NCBI GenBank assembly: GCA_903970435.1 | Contig: CAJCIS010000289.1 | Span: 1 to 64,000 of the forward strand | DNA length: 64,000 bases | Source: Acidobacteriota bacterium | GTDB lineage: Bacteria; Pseudomonadota; Alphaproteobacteria; Acetobacterales; Acetobacteraceae | Direction: 5' to 3' | In this document: piece by piece, positions 9,519 to 18,056 of the stretch | Layout: each line of letters opens with the position of its first letter | Position numbering within the stretch: position 1 is the first letter of the stretch | Notes under the pieces: model-generated | What the model was told of the DNA's origin: nothing | Database searches by the model: none | What the model saw: only the letters and a program-made list of their open reading frames with translations | Translations under genes and position numbers: made by a program

Positions 9519-9620
9519 AAGAAAGCAGTTCTTTTCTGAAGAAAAGAACCAAAAGACTTTTGCTCCTGATGCAATCCCCGAATTATCGGCAATGGCCCAA
9601 ACCGATGTGCAGGCGCAACG
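9519..9620 (+). repeat. AT palindromic repeat, C/G-type arm plus core
   Basis: A forward arm (9519-9565) with stem GTTCTTTTCT/AGAAAAGAAC is followed by a recognisable copy of the conserved core (CAATCCCCGA, TTATCGG, GTGCAGGCGCA). The right arm is missing, so this is a half element. Confidence 0.9.
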
Positions 9621-9723
9621 TTGCGTCATTCTGCGGCAGCGTCCACTGGCGCCGGGGATTTTTATCCGCCGCACCGAAATCCGCAACAAGTCGATGCGAT
9701 CGACAAGCAGCCTGCGCCACATT

Positions 9724-9749
9724 GGCGGAATGCCCAGGCGCATTCCGCC
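9724..9749 (-). terminator. Stem-loop after the kelch-type gene
   Basis: GGCGGAATGC (9724-9733) pairs with GCATTCCGCC (9740-9749) around a 6-nt loop, 18 bp beyond the stop of the leftward kelch-type gene. No T-run follows on the minus strand, so the terminator role rests on position. Confidence 0.4.
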
Positions 9750-9766
9750 CTACGCCGACAGCCCGC

Positions 9767-11335
9767 CTACCGCGCCGCCAGTATCGTCACCGCAACCGGC
9801 TGCGACGCAATGCCGTTGGCAACCACCATCAGAGTCGCGGCACCCGTTTCGATCCCGGCCGGCACCACGAAATCGGCCGACGATGCCGTTCCGGGCGCGA
9901 CCGACATGGACGTCATGCCGGACGTCCGTGCATAAAACACGTGCCCGGTCGCCGTGATGACCAGCTGCACCAACGGATAATTGGTCGCGTTCTGAAAGTC
10001 GTCGCCATAGGCGGCGCCCTGGGTCAGGCCGTTCAACTGCGTGCCGGAGACCTTGTAGCTACTGCCCGCCTTGAGCTTTTTCGGCACCTTGGTGACAACC
10101 GGTTGCCAGGCCGATTGCGCGACACCCGGGTCGGTGTAGATACCGAGATAGCCGATACGATCGTTCACCAGAATCTGCCCGGTCGGCAGCACCATCATGA
10201 AGATGTCGAACGAGGACTCGTTCGCGGCATTTGGCGGGTCCGCCACCTGGTTCAGATGGGTCCCGTCGAACAGAAAATAGTGCGCCGGCGTGTAGTATAT
10301 CCCAGGGCTCGCGGCCACCAGCACCTGTCCATCCGGCACGACGGCGGATGGCCCGTCCGCGACATCATATTGCGAGCCGCCAATGATCGGAAAGCTCGGG
10401 CCGGCCGACCAAAGGCCGGATGTGCCATCGTAGACGGCATTGGCGCCGGTAGCGCCGACGGCAAACACCGTGCCGTCCGGCCGCAGCACCTGCGGTCCCA
10501 CTTCGCCGTCCGCGATCAGTTGCGCGGGCGTCAAGCCGGCGCTCGCCCAGGACCCCGTGCCGGGCGCATAGATTTCCGTGTTCTGCGATGGATCGGTGTC
10601 CGTTGTGTCCACCGTCAACACATCGCCGTTCGGCAGCAAGGACCAGCCTTCCTCGCCATTGCCATCCGCCTTGCCGGTGCCGGTCGCGGTCCATTTCAAA
10701 TTCTTGGCATTGAGCAGCGCCTCCGCCGTGGTGCCGGAATACCCCGAGGCACCCAGCATGAATGTGCCATTGGCCAGCACGCTGGAAGGTCCGTCACCGA
10801 TGCGCACCCATTCACTCCCCTTGGGGTGCTTCACAGCGGTCCAGCTGTTCGCCACCGGATCGTAGATCGCGCCCCGATTGGTCCATTTGAGCTTGCCGAA
10901 ATTATATTCCCCGCCCATTACGATCACCCTGCCGTCAGGCAGGATGGCGGACGCATAATAAAGCGGCGCGTAATTCGACGGCATGGAAGCCAGCTGGCTC
11001 CAGGTGCCGTTCAGGTAACTGCCGGTAATGTCCGGCGTCAGTTTCCACCAGTTCCCGCTGCCGTTGTTCCGGCTGCCCTGATCCTGCACCATCACCGTGC
11101 CATCGGTCAGTTGCAGCATGGCGCCCGGATTGATCGGCACCGCGTTGGTCAGCGTCTGCCATGGCGAACCCCCGGGCGCCCGGAGCCGCGCCGGCGGAAC
11201 GAAAGCCGGCGGCGCGCGATGAACCCGTGCGGCGTGCGGCGCCGGCGGCGCGGGCATGGCCGCCAGGTTGGCGGGCAGGACCAAGACAGCAAGCAGAAGG
11301 ACCGGGATAGGCCGGCCTTGGCGACGATAATTCAT
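9767..11335 (-). CDS. Secreted kelch/galactose-oxidase-like beta-propeller protein
   Basis: A 522-residue exported protein. A signal peptide (RPIPVLLLAVLVLPANLAAM) follows the ATG at 11335, which has GAGGAAA before it. The body has repeated kelch-like blades (AILPDGRVIVMGG, SLLPNGDVLTVD, QVLRPDGTVFAVG, AVVPDGQVLVAASP, MVLPTGQILVND). The C-terminus resembles an Ig-like galactose-oxidase domain (AGSSYKVSGTQLNGL, DDFQNATNYPLVQLV). I could not identify the copper Tyr/Cys/His ligand set with confidence, so oxidase activity is not claimed. Known relatives include galactose oxidase/glyoxal-oxidase-like propellers. It sits alone, divergent from the ABC-F gene. Confidence 0.8.
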   Translation of the reverse strand: MNYRRQGRPIPVLLLAVLVLPANLAAMPAPPAPHAARVHRAPPAFVPPARLRAPGGSPWQTLTNAVPINPGAMLQLTDGTVMVQDQGSRNNGSGNWWKLTPDITGSYLNGTWSQLASMPSNYAPLYYASAILPDGRVIVMGGEYNFGKLKWTNRGAIYDPVANSWTAVKHPKGSEWVRIGDGPSSVLANGTFMLGASGYSGTTAEALLNAKNLKWTATGTGKADGNGEEGWSLLPNGDVLTVDTTDTDPSQNTEIYAPGTGSWASAGLTPAQLIADGEVGPQVLRPDGTVFAVGATGANAVYDGTSGLWSAGPSFPIIGGSQYDVADGPSAVVPDGQVLVAASPGIYYTPAHYFLFDGTHLNQVADPPNAANESSFDIFMMVLPTGQILVNDRIGYLGIYTDPGVAQSAWQPVVTKVPKKLKAGSSYKVSGTQLNGLTQGAAYGDDFQNATNYPLVQLVITATGHVFYARTSGMTSMSVAPGTASSADFVVPAGIETGAATLMVVANGIASQPVAVTILAAR

Positions 11336-11449
11336 GGGTTTCCTCACGGTGCCGCGGTGTTCGGCTCGTTCACGGACAAGCCCGTTTGCGCCAGCATCGC
11401 CCAACGCGGTGCCGACCGTCAACGACACGCGTCGTTCGCGCCTTCGCCA

Positions 11450-11523
11450 TGGCCCCTAAGTCAGGGATTGCATAAAGAGTAAAAGTCTCTTGGTTCTTTT
11501 CTTCAGAAAAGAACTGCCTCCTT
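11450..11523 (-). repeat. AT palindromic repeat, C/G-type reverse arm plus partial core
   Basis: A reverse arm at 11480-11523 is preceded by about 30 bp that match one end of the core (GTCAGGGATTGCAT). It lies in the divergent promoter region between the kelch-type and ABC-F genes. Confidence 0.9.
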
Positions 11524-11548
11524 ACGTTGAACGCAAGCCCGAGGACCC

Positions 11549-13171
11549 ATGATTCGCCTGGACAACATCAGCAAACAAAACGGCCGCCGCCTCATCTTCA
11601 TCGAGGCCTCGGCGTCCCTCCAGAAGGGCGAGAAAGTCGGCCTGGTCGGGCCCAACGGTGCCGGCAAAACCACCTTGTTCCGCATGATGACGCGGCAGGA
11701 AGAACCGGATGAGGGCCAGGTGCTGACCGAGCGCGGCGTCAGCATCGGTTATTTCAGCCAGGATGTCGGCGAAATGGCCGGCCGGAGCGCCACCGCCGAA
11801 GTGATGCAGGGCGCCGGCGCGGTGGCCGAGGTCGGCGCCGAACTGGCGACCCTGGAAGCCGCCATGGCGGACCCCGATCAGGCCCACCGGCTCGACGCAA
11901 TCCTGGAACGCTTCGGCGAAGTGCAAGCGCGCTTCGATGAACTGGGCGGCTACGCGCTGGAGGGCCGCGCGCGCGAAGTGCTCGACGGGCTGGGGTTCAG
12001 CCAGGACATGATGGACGGCGATGTCGGCAAGCTCTCCGGCGGCTGGAAAATGCGCGTCGCCCTCGCCCGCATCCTGCTCATGCGCCCTGATGTCATGCTG
12101 CTCGACGAGCCGAGCAACCACCTCGACCTCGAAAGCCTGATCTGGCTCGAGCATTTCCTGGCCGGCTTCGACGGCGCGCTGCTGATGACCTCGCACGACC
12201 GCGAATTCATGAACCGCGTCATCAACAAGGTCATCGAAATCGACGGCGGCAGCCTGACCTCGTTCTCCGGCGATTACGAATTCTACGCCCAGCAGCGCGC
12301 GCTGAACGAAAAGCAGCAGCAGGCGCAGTTCGAGCGCCAGCAGGCGATGCTGGCCAAGGAAATCAGCTTCATCGAACGTTTCAAGGCGCGCGCCTCGCAC
12401 GCGGCGCAAGTGCAAAGCCGGGTGAAGAAGCTGGAGAAAATCGACCGGGTCGAGCCGCCGAAGCGGCGCCAGTCGCTCGCGTTCGATTTTCCGCCGGCAC
12501 CGCGCTCCGGCGACGACGTCGCCCATCTGCGCGGCGTGCACAAGCGTTACGGCAACCGGGTGATTTATGACGGGCTCGACCTGCTGGTGCGGCGGCGCGA
12601 ACGCTGTTGCGTGCTCGGCGTGAACGGGGCCGGCAAATCCACGCTGCTGAAACTGGTCGCCGGCAGCACCACACCGGACGCCGGCACCGTCAAAATCGGC
12701 GGCAGCGTCAAGATGGGCTATTTCGCGCAGCACGCCATGGATTTGCTGGACGGCGAACGCACCGTGTTCGAAACGCTGGAGGATGCCTTCCCGCGCGCCG
12801 GCCAGGGCGCCTTGCGCGCGCTGGCCGGCGGCTTCGGCTTCTCCGGCGACGAAATCGAGAAAACCTGCCGCGTCCTCTCCGGCGGCGAGAAAGCGCGCCT
12901 GGTCATGGCGCTGATGCTGTTCGACCCGCCGAATTTCCTGGTGCTGGACGAGCCGACCAACCATCTCGACATCGCGACGAAGGAAATGCTGATTACGGCC
13001 TTGGCGCAATATGAGGGCACCATGCTGTTCGTCTCGCACGACCGCCATTTCCTGGCCGCCTTGTCCAACCGCGTGCTGGAGCTGACGCCGGAGGGCGTCC
13101 ACCAATATGGCGGCGGCTACCGGGAGTACGTCGCCCGCACCGGACACGAGGCGCCCGGCCTGCACGCGTAA
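11549..13171 (+). CDS. ABC-F family ATPase
   Basis: A 540-residue protein with two ABC nucleotide-binding domains and no membrane segments, the hallmark of ABC-F proteins, which act on ribosomes rather than in transport. The first Walker A is GPNGAGKTT (about 36) and the signature is LSGGWKMRV. The second Walker A is GVNGAGKST (about 359) and the signature is LSGGEKARL. Both Walker B regions end in LLDEPSNHLD or VLDEPTNHLD. Between them is the charged interdomain linker with EKQQQAQFERQQAM and RFKARASHAAQVQSR. Length fits the shorter YbiT/EttA-like groups. The exact subfamily, translation factor or antibiotic resistance, is not resolvable by eye. Confidence 0.93.
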   Translation: MIRLDNISKQNGRRLIFIEASASLQKGEKVGLVGPNGAGKTTLFRMMTRQEEPDEGQVLTERGVSIGYFSQDVGEMAGRSATAEVMQGAGAVAEVGAELATLEAAMADPDQAHRLDAILERFGEVQARFDELGGYALEGRAREVLDGLGFSQDMMDGDVGKLSGGWKMRVALARILLMRPDVMLLDEPSNHLDLESLIWLEHFLAGFDGALLMTSHDREFMNRVINKVIEIDGGSLTSFSGDYEFYAQQRALNEKQQQAQFERQQAMLAKEISFIERFKARASHAAQVQSRVKKLEKIDRVEPPKRRQSLAFDFPPAPRSGDDVAHLRGVHKRYGNRVIYDGLDLLVRRRERCCVLGVNGAGKSTLLKLVAGSTTPDAGTVKIGGSVKMGYFAQHAMDLLDGERTVFETLEDAFPRAGQGALRALAGGFGFSGDEIEKTCRVLSGGEKARLVMALMLFDPPNFLVLDEPTNHLDIATKEMLITALAQYEGTMLFVSHDRHFLAALSNRVLELTPEGVHQYGGGYREYVARTGHEAPGLHA

Positions 13172-13194
13172 ATGTCCTAATAAAAGCAAGGGTT

Positions 13195-13343
13195 AAGGAA
13201 GCAGTTCTTTTCTGAAGAAAAGAACCAAAAGACTTTGGCTCCTGCGCCTGCACAAAGGTTCGGGCCACGGCCGATAAGTCGGGGATTGCGTCAAAAAGCA
13301 AAAGTCTTTTGGTTCTTTTCTTCAGAAAAGAACATTCTTCCTT
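13195..13343. repeat. AT palindromic repeat, complete C/G-type composite (149 bp)
   Basis: Forward arm 13195-13238, core about 13239-13298, reverse arm 13299-13343. The reverse complement matches the composite at 32180-32328 almost base for base, including the core. It lies between the ABC-F gene and msrA. Confidence 0.97.
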
Positions 13344-13438
13344 CTCAAACCATTGCCGGCGACTCTCGACATCGCCGGGGAGCATCCCAATGTGACGGCA
13401 ACGCTATGGGCATATCTACCACAGAGGGAGGCAAGGGC

Positions 13439-13981
13439 ATGAGCACGGAACGCGCGGTTCTCGCAGGGGGCTGTTTTTGGGGCATGCAGGATCTGATCCG
13501 CAAGCTGCCGGGCGTGGTGTCCACCCGCGTCGGCTATTCCGGCGGCGAGGTGCGGAACGCCACCTATCGCAACCACGGCAACCATGCCGAGGCGATAGAA
13601 ATCATCTTCGATCCCGCCCGCACCAGTTTCCGCACGCTGCTCGAATTCTTCTTCCAGATCCACGACCCGACCACCCGCAACCGCCAGGGCAACGATGTCG
13701 GCGCCAGCTATCGATCGGCGATTTTCTATACGTCTCCGGAACAGAAAGCCGTGGCCGAGGACACCATCGCCGACGTGGAGGCCTCCGGCCTGTGGCCCGG
13801 CAAGGTGGTGACGGAATTATCGCCGGTGGGCGATTTCTGGGAGGCGGAGCCCGAGCACCAGGATTATCTGGAACGGATCCCAAACGGCTACACCTGCCAT
13901 TTCATCCGTCCCGGCTGGAAGCTGCCGCACCGCGCCGCGGCCCGGCAAGCGGCTGAGACGGCCGGGGCGCCGGGCAGGTGA
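13439..13981 (+). CDS. msrA: Peptide methionine (S)-S-oxide reductase
   Basis: A 180-residue MsrA (EC 1.8.4.11), which reduces the S-epimer of methionine sulfoxide in proteins using thioredoxin. The catalytic cysteine is C12 in [33 protein letters not shown] and [18 protein letters not shown] are all family signatures. AGGGAGGCAAGGG before the ATG at 13439 gives a strong ribosome site; an in-frame ATG at 13406 lacks one. No signal peptide, so cytoplasmic. The stop overlaps the GTG of the next gene by 4 bp, implying co-translation with the DUF5996 protein. Confidence 0.96.
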   Translation: MSTERAVLAGGCFWGMQDLIRKLPGVVSTRVGYSGGEVRNATYRNHGNHAEAIEIIFDPARTSFRTLLEFFFQIHDPTTRNRQGNDVGASYRSAIFYTSPEQKAVAEDTIADVEASGLWPGKVVTELSPVGDFWEAEPEHQDYLERIPNGYTCHFIRPGWKLPHRAAARQAAETAGAPGR

Positions 13982-14910
13982 GCCTCTGGCCCGAGCTCCC
14001 CTACGCGGGTTGGCACGAAACCGCGGCAACGCTCCAGCTCTGGACCCAGATCGTCGGCAAGGTCCGCCTCGCACTGACCCCTTGGCTCAATCATAGCTGG
14101 CACGTGCCGCTCTACGTCACCGCGCGCGGGCTCGGCAGTTCGCCCATTCCGGCCGGCACCGAGCTGCTCGAATTCGAATTCGACATGATCGATCACCGCC
14201 TCGCCGGCCGCACCAGCACGGGCGCGGGCGCCGCGGTGGCGTTGGAACCGCAGTCGGTGGCCGATTTCTACGCCCGCGTTATGGCCATGTTGGCCGAACT
14301 CGGCGTCGATGTCGCGATCGATACACGACCGAGCGAAATCGCCGCGCCAATCCGATTCGAAAATGATACCATCCACGCCGCCTACGACCGCGACGCCGCG
14401 CACCGCTTCTGGCGCGTGCTCGTGCAGGCCGACCGTGTGCTCAAGCTGTTCCGCACCGGATTCATCGGCAAGGCCAGCCCGGTGCATTTCTTCTGGGGCA
14501 GTTTCGACCTGGCGGTGACACGTTTCTCGGGCCGCCGCGCCCCGATGCACCCCGGCGGCGTGCCCGGCCTGCCCGACCCGGTGACGCGCGAAGCCTACTC
14601 GCACGAAGTCAGCAGCGCCGGCTTCTGGCCCGGCAACGACGCGTTCCCGCAAGCCGCCTTCTACGCCTACGCCTATCCCGAACCGGATGGCTTTCGCGAC
14701 GCCCCGATGCCGCCAGGCGCGCGCTTCGAAACGGCGCTGGGCGAATTCGTCCTGCCCTACGAAACATTGCGCGAGGCGCCCGACCCCGACACGTTGCTGC
14801 TCGACTTTCTGCAGGCGACTTACGAGGCTGCCGCAATCGCCGGCCGATGGGACCGCACGAACCTGGAATGCGCCCGCGGCGTCCCGGGCAGGCCGCGACC
14901 GCTCAGCTGA
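13978..14910 (+). CDS. DUF5996 family protein
   Basis: A 310-residue protein with the features of the DUF5996 family: an early W-HET-x-LQLW motif ([22 protein letters not shown]), then [16 protein letters not shown], and a middle motif [23 protein letters not shown] followed by [15 protein letters not shown]. The function of the family is unknown. The GTG start overlaps the msrA stop (GTGA), so the two are probably one transcript. No signal peptide or membrane segment. Co-expression with MsrA hints at an oxidative-stress setting, but nothing in the protein proves that. Confidence 0.88.
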   Translation: MSLWPELPYAGWHETAATLQLWTQIVGKVRLALTPWLNHSWHVPLYVTARGLGSSPIPAGTELLEFEFDMIDHRLAGRTSTGAGAAVALEPQSVADFYARVMAMLAELGVDVAIDTRPSEIAAPIRFENDTIHAAYDRDAAHRFWRVLVQADRVLKLFRTGFIGKASPVHFFWGSFDLAVTRFSGRRAPMHPGGVPGLPDPVTREAYSHEVSSAGFWPGNDAFPQAAFYAYAYPEPDGFRDAPMPPGARFETALGEFVLPYETLREAPDPDTLLLDFLQATYEAAAIAGRWDRTNLECARGVPGRPRPLS

Positions 14911-14958
14911 TCAGTTCGTCACGACATTTGTCCTTGGCTGAGTCGGCGGGAAGCGAGT

Positions 14959-15004
14959 AAAAGTTTTTTGGTTCTTTTTTTCAAAAAAGAACTGCTTCCT
15001 TCCT
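14959..15004 (-). repeat. AT palindromic repeat, single reverse arm
   Basis: Lies between two convergent genes. Its GGAAG end (CTTCC on the plus strand) faces the phosphoesterase stop at 15026. Confidence 0.95.
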
Positions 15005-15025
15005 TCTCGCAGCTCGCCGGCGGCG

Positions 15026-17812
15026 TTACTGGTCGTCGAGGTCCAGGTTCGGGTGCGCGATGCGCTTGGAGAACTCGGCCGGCCAGCGGACTTTTGTTTC
15101 ACCCGGATAGGGGCGCGTAAAGCCGGTCGCCTCATACCAGGCCCAGTGGTTCATCGTGTAGGGATCTTCCGAGTCCGGCTTTTGCAACTTGCCGCGGAAC
15201 ATATCGGCCTTTGCCAGTGACCAGGCGCGGGCGAGCGGGCTGAGTTTTTGTTCGTTGCTTGCCTGATCGTTGACGCCCTGGTTCAGCGGTATCTGGTTCG
15301 GCACGTGCGACCAGGGCGCCGTGTTGGGCGTGTTGGTGAACAGGTTGAACATCGGCGACGCGACCAGGTCGAACTGGTTCATCGGCGGCAGCCCGAGGAT
15401 CTGTTCGATTGTGCGGGTCATGTTGACCTGCGAGAAGTAGGTGTCGTTCGCCGGCTGATATTGCACCACGTAGGGGCTGACGATGTAGCCGGGGCTGCGG
15501 TGACCGTCCACGTGGTCGACGCCGTCCTGCGCATCGTCTTCGGTAATGAAGATCGCTGAGCTGCCCCATACGTTGCTGTGGGTGATTGCGTCCACGATGC
15601 GGCCGACCGCGAGGTCGTTGTCGGCCTGTTCGGCATTCACCGTCGGCGGCCCGCCGGTGTGATCGCACATGATCCAGAGCGTGGTGAGCGCCGGCACGGT
15701 GCCGGCCTTCACATCGGCCTGGAAGTTCGGCAGCCACAGATCGACGCGGAACTGGTCGGGGATGCCGAGGTCGAACACCGGGAAATGGGCGACCGAGTAG
15801 TTCTGCACCGAGGGGATTTCCGAAATGGTGTTGATGGTCGTTCCGTAATAGAGTTGCGATTCCTGGCCGCTTTCGTAGGCTTGCGAGTCGGCGTAGAATT
15901 GCGCCCAGCTCGGCTCGCTGGTGCTGCCGTTCGGCTGCGTGTAGGTCACCGAAGAATATTCGACATATTCGCCGAACAGCTTCACCGGCAGGCCCTTTTG
16001 CTCGGCGGCATCCCACAGGAAGCCCTTCGGCTGATAGGCCAGCGCGTCGTAGCCGTTGGCCGGATAGGAACGGATCCAGTCGGGTGACTGGATGTCGTCC
16101 ATATACGGCGCCATCGCCTGCACCAACCAGTTATGGCCGTCGGCCGACTGCCGCGACGGATTGTAGTAATTGTCGAGCAGCGGGAAACGTTGCACCAGCG
16201 CATGAAGGTTCGGCGTGTCCGCGCCGCCGAATACCGCCAGCGACGGGTCGCCGTTGCCTTGCGGAACGTCGCCGAGGATCTGGTCGTAGGTGCGGTTTTC
16301 GCGGACGATCAGGAACACGTGCTTGATCAGCGAAGGATCGCCGATATGGGCCGGGATCGCGACCGGCGGCTTGGACGAATTGCCGCCATGCGCCGCATTG
16401 ACGTTCACGGTCAGGTCCCAGTGATTATTCTGGTAAACCTGCGTCGTGTACGCCGAGAGCTGCGACTGCGTGGGTAGCGGGATCAGGTTTACGGTGGCGG
16501 TGTCGTGGTGGGTATTGTAGCCGTAAACACCGTGCGCCTCGCCGATCGAGCCCCAGGTGCCGAGGCCTTTGTCGTTGGCGACGACGAGCTGATTATGGGT
16601 GCTGTCGAACGCGATGGAGCCGGGGGTCGATCCGGTCGGGATATAACCCAGCACCGGGGTCTGGTTGCCGCCGCTGAGATCCACCACCGCGATCGCGTTG
16701 GCGGTGTAGAGCGAGACGTAGGCCACCGTGCCCACCACCACAATTCCGGTCGGCTGGGCGCCGAACGGCTTGCCCCGCAGCGGAATCGAAAGGTCGATGG
16801 TATTCATCACCTGGTTGGTTGCCAGATCGATGACCGAAATGCTTTCGCTGCCGGTATTGCAGACGAACAGCAGGCCGCCGGAGATCGTCATGCCCGTGGG
16901 GTGCAGGCCGACCTTGATGTGGGTCGCCACCTTGCCCGTGGTGAGGTCGACGACCGAGACCGTGCCGGTGATGGCGGTGCCCGATATGTTGCTGGCGACA
17001 ATCGGTGTGCCGTTGGATATGTTGGTGAAATCGGAAGGCTTTGCCTGGCGGCCGCCTTCGTTGCTGACATAGGCGTAGTTGCCGCTGACGACGACGCTGT
17101 GCGGTGCGTTGCCGACGCGGATCTGCTTGCCCTTCAATTGCGGCGGATCCACGGTGAGGTCGATCGGCTGCAGCGTGTTGTTGGCGTTCAGCACGGCATA
17201 GGCCGTGCTGCTGTCCGCGGACACCGCGATGCCGGCGGGATTGGAGGTGTAGTTGTTGCCATTGTAGAACTGGCCGCAGGCATCGGTCACCGGAATGCTC
17301 GGCAAGCCCACGATAATGCCCTGGCATTTGATGAAGGCCTGGCTTGGCAGAACCGGAAGCTGTTCGTAGTCGCTCAGCAGGCCGTTGTTGGGATTCACCT
17401 TGGCGATTGCGACATAGCTGTCGTCCTGGCTGAACAGCAGCTTGGTGCCATCCGGCGAATAGGTAATGCCGGTGAAGGACCCGGTGCTGTCGCTGAAGGG
17501 CGAATAGAGTTGCTGAATGGCGCCGGTGGCGGTGTCGAACACCTCGACCGCCTGGGCCGCGCCCATGACCAGCGCGGCGGCGCTGTTCGGGTTGGTCGGG
17601 TTCAGCGCAACCGCCTTGGCGCGCACCGGCGAGCCAAGAATGATGGTCTTGCCGGCCGGATTAACGATCTGGCCGGTGGACATCACATATGTGCCGTTGG
17701 ACTGAGGTCCCACCTGGTAGTTTGGGAATTGCTGCGATTGGGCGAAGGCCGTGGCGTACAGCCCGAGCGTCATCAGCCCGTACAGCGGGCCGTATTTGAT
17801 AGCCGACTTCAT
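15026..17812 (-). CDS. Secreted YncE-like propeller fused to phosphoesterase domain
   Basis: A 928-residue exported protein. Residues 1-24 are a signal peptide ending AFAQS. About 30-470 form a YVTN/YncE-type beta-propeller (GTVSVVDLTTGKVATHIKVGLHPTG, ISVIDLATNQVMNTID). From about 500 comes a phosphoesterase domain of the acid-phosphatase/phospholipase-C type (PF04185-like): HVFLIVRENRTYDQILGD, SADGHNWLVQAMAPY, ITEDDAQDGVDHVDGHRSPG. The probable role is release of phosphate from extracytoplasmic phosphoesters. AAGGGG precedes the ATG at 17812. Tandem TTGTCAG pairs with 11-bp spacing upstream suggest PhoB control. The convergent neighbour is the DUF5996 gene. Confidence 0.88.
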   Translation of the reverse strand: MKSAIKYGPLYGLMTLGLYATAFAQSQQFPNYQVGPQSNGTYVMSTGQIVNPAGKTIILGSPVRAKAVALNPTNPNSAAALVMGAAQAVEVFDTATGAIQQLYSPFSDSTGSFTGITYSPDGTKLLFSQDDSYVAIAKVNPNNGLLSDYEQLPVLPSQAFIKCQGIIVGLPSIPVTDACGQFYNGNNYTSNPAGIAVSADSSTAYAVLNANNTLQPIDLTVDPPQLKGKQIRVGNAPHSVVVSGNYAYVSNEGGRQAKPSDFTNISNGTPIVASNISGTAITGTVSVVDLTTGKVATHIKVGLHPTGMTISGGLLFVCNTGSESISVIDLATNQVMNTIDLSIPLRGKPFGAQPTGIVVVGTVAYVSLYTANAIAVVDLSGGNQTPVLGYIPTGSTPGSIAFDSTHNQLVVANDKGLGTWGSIGEAHGVYGYNTHHDTATVNLIPLPTQSQLSAYTTQVYQNNHWDLTVNVNAAHGGNSSKPPVAIPAHIGDPSLIKHVFLIVRENRTYDQILGDVPQGNGDPSLAVFGGADTPNLHALVQRFPLLDNYYNPSRQSADGHNWLVQAMAPYMDDIQSPDWIRSYPANGYDALAYQPKGFLWDAAEQKGLPVKLFGEYVEYSSVTYTQPNGSTSEPSWAQFYADSQAYESGQESQLYYGTTINTISEIPSVQNYSVAHFPVFDLGIPDQFRVDLWLPNFQADVKAGTVPALTTLWIMCDHTGGPPTVNAEQADNDLAVGRIVDAITHSNVWGSSAIFITEDDAQDGVDHVDGHRSPGYIVSPYVVQYQPANDTYFSQVNMTRTIEQILGLPPMNQFDLVASPMFNLFTNTPNTAPWSHVPNQIPLNQGVNDQASNEQKLSPLARAWSLAKADMFRGKLQKPDSEDPYTMNHWAWYEATGFTRPYPGETKVRWPAEFSKRIAHPNLDLDDQ

Positions 17813-17894
17813 GTCGAATTGCCCCTTATTGAACAACGCCGTTCTGGCGGGGCGCAAAATGTGGCCAGAACGGGCACGCGTCGCGCGCATTTCC

Positions 17895-17980
17895 GTGACA
17901 GATTGGTTAACCTTATCTGACAGCAAGTATTTGTCAGGTTCTTGTCAGACTAGATTCAACGTTTGTCAGGTTCTTGTCAG
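17895..17980. promoter_or_regulatory. Cluster of Pho-box-like direct repeats
   Basis: A 19-bp sequence, TTTGTCAGGTTCTTGTCAG, occurs twice without mismatch (17930-17948 and 17962-17980). Each copy is two TTGTCAG units 11 bp apart, which is the architecture of a PhoB-binding Pho box (7-bp repeat plus 4-bp spacer). Two further half-sites in the other orientation, GTGACAG at 17895 and CTGACAG at 17917, are 22 bp apart. The cluster is 83-168 bp upstream of a phosphoesterase. The tandem pairs read opposite to transcription, which is not the usual orientation. Confidence 0.7.
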
Positions 17981-18006
17981 TATAGTCATATCGAACCACA
18001 TCATTG

Positions 18007-18050
18007 CAAAAGTTTTTTGGTTCTTTCTTTCAAAAAAGCACTACTTCCTG
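18007..18050 (-). repeat. AT palindromic repeat, single reverse arm (partly decayed)
   Basis: The hairpin has mismatches (GTTCTTTCTT against AAAAAAGCAC). It lies 6 bp beyond the stop codon of the leftward TPR-sulfotransferase gene. Confidence 0.88.
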
Positions 18051-18056
18051 TTTTTG

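Noticed and set aside
9560-11482. Repeat-encoded proteins containing KKNQKTF or WFFFSKKN
   Set aside because: These residues arise from the AT repeat in whichever frame crosses it. They vary by frame and orientation, and they do not belong to a conserved protein.
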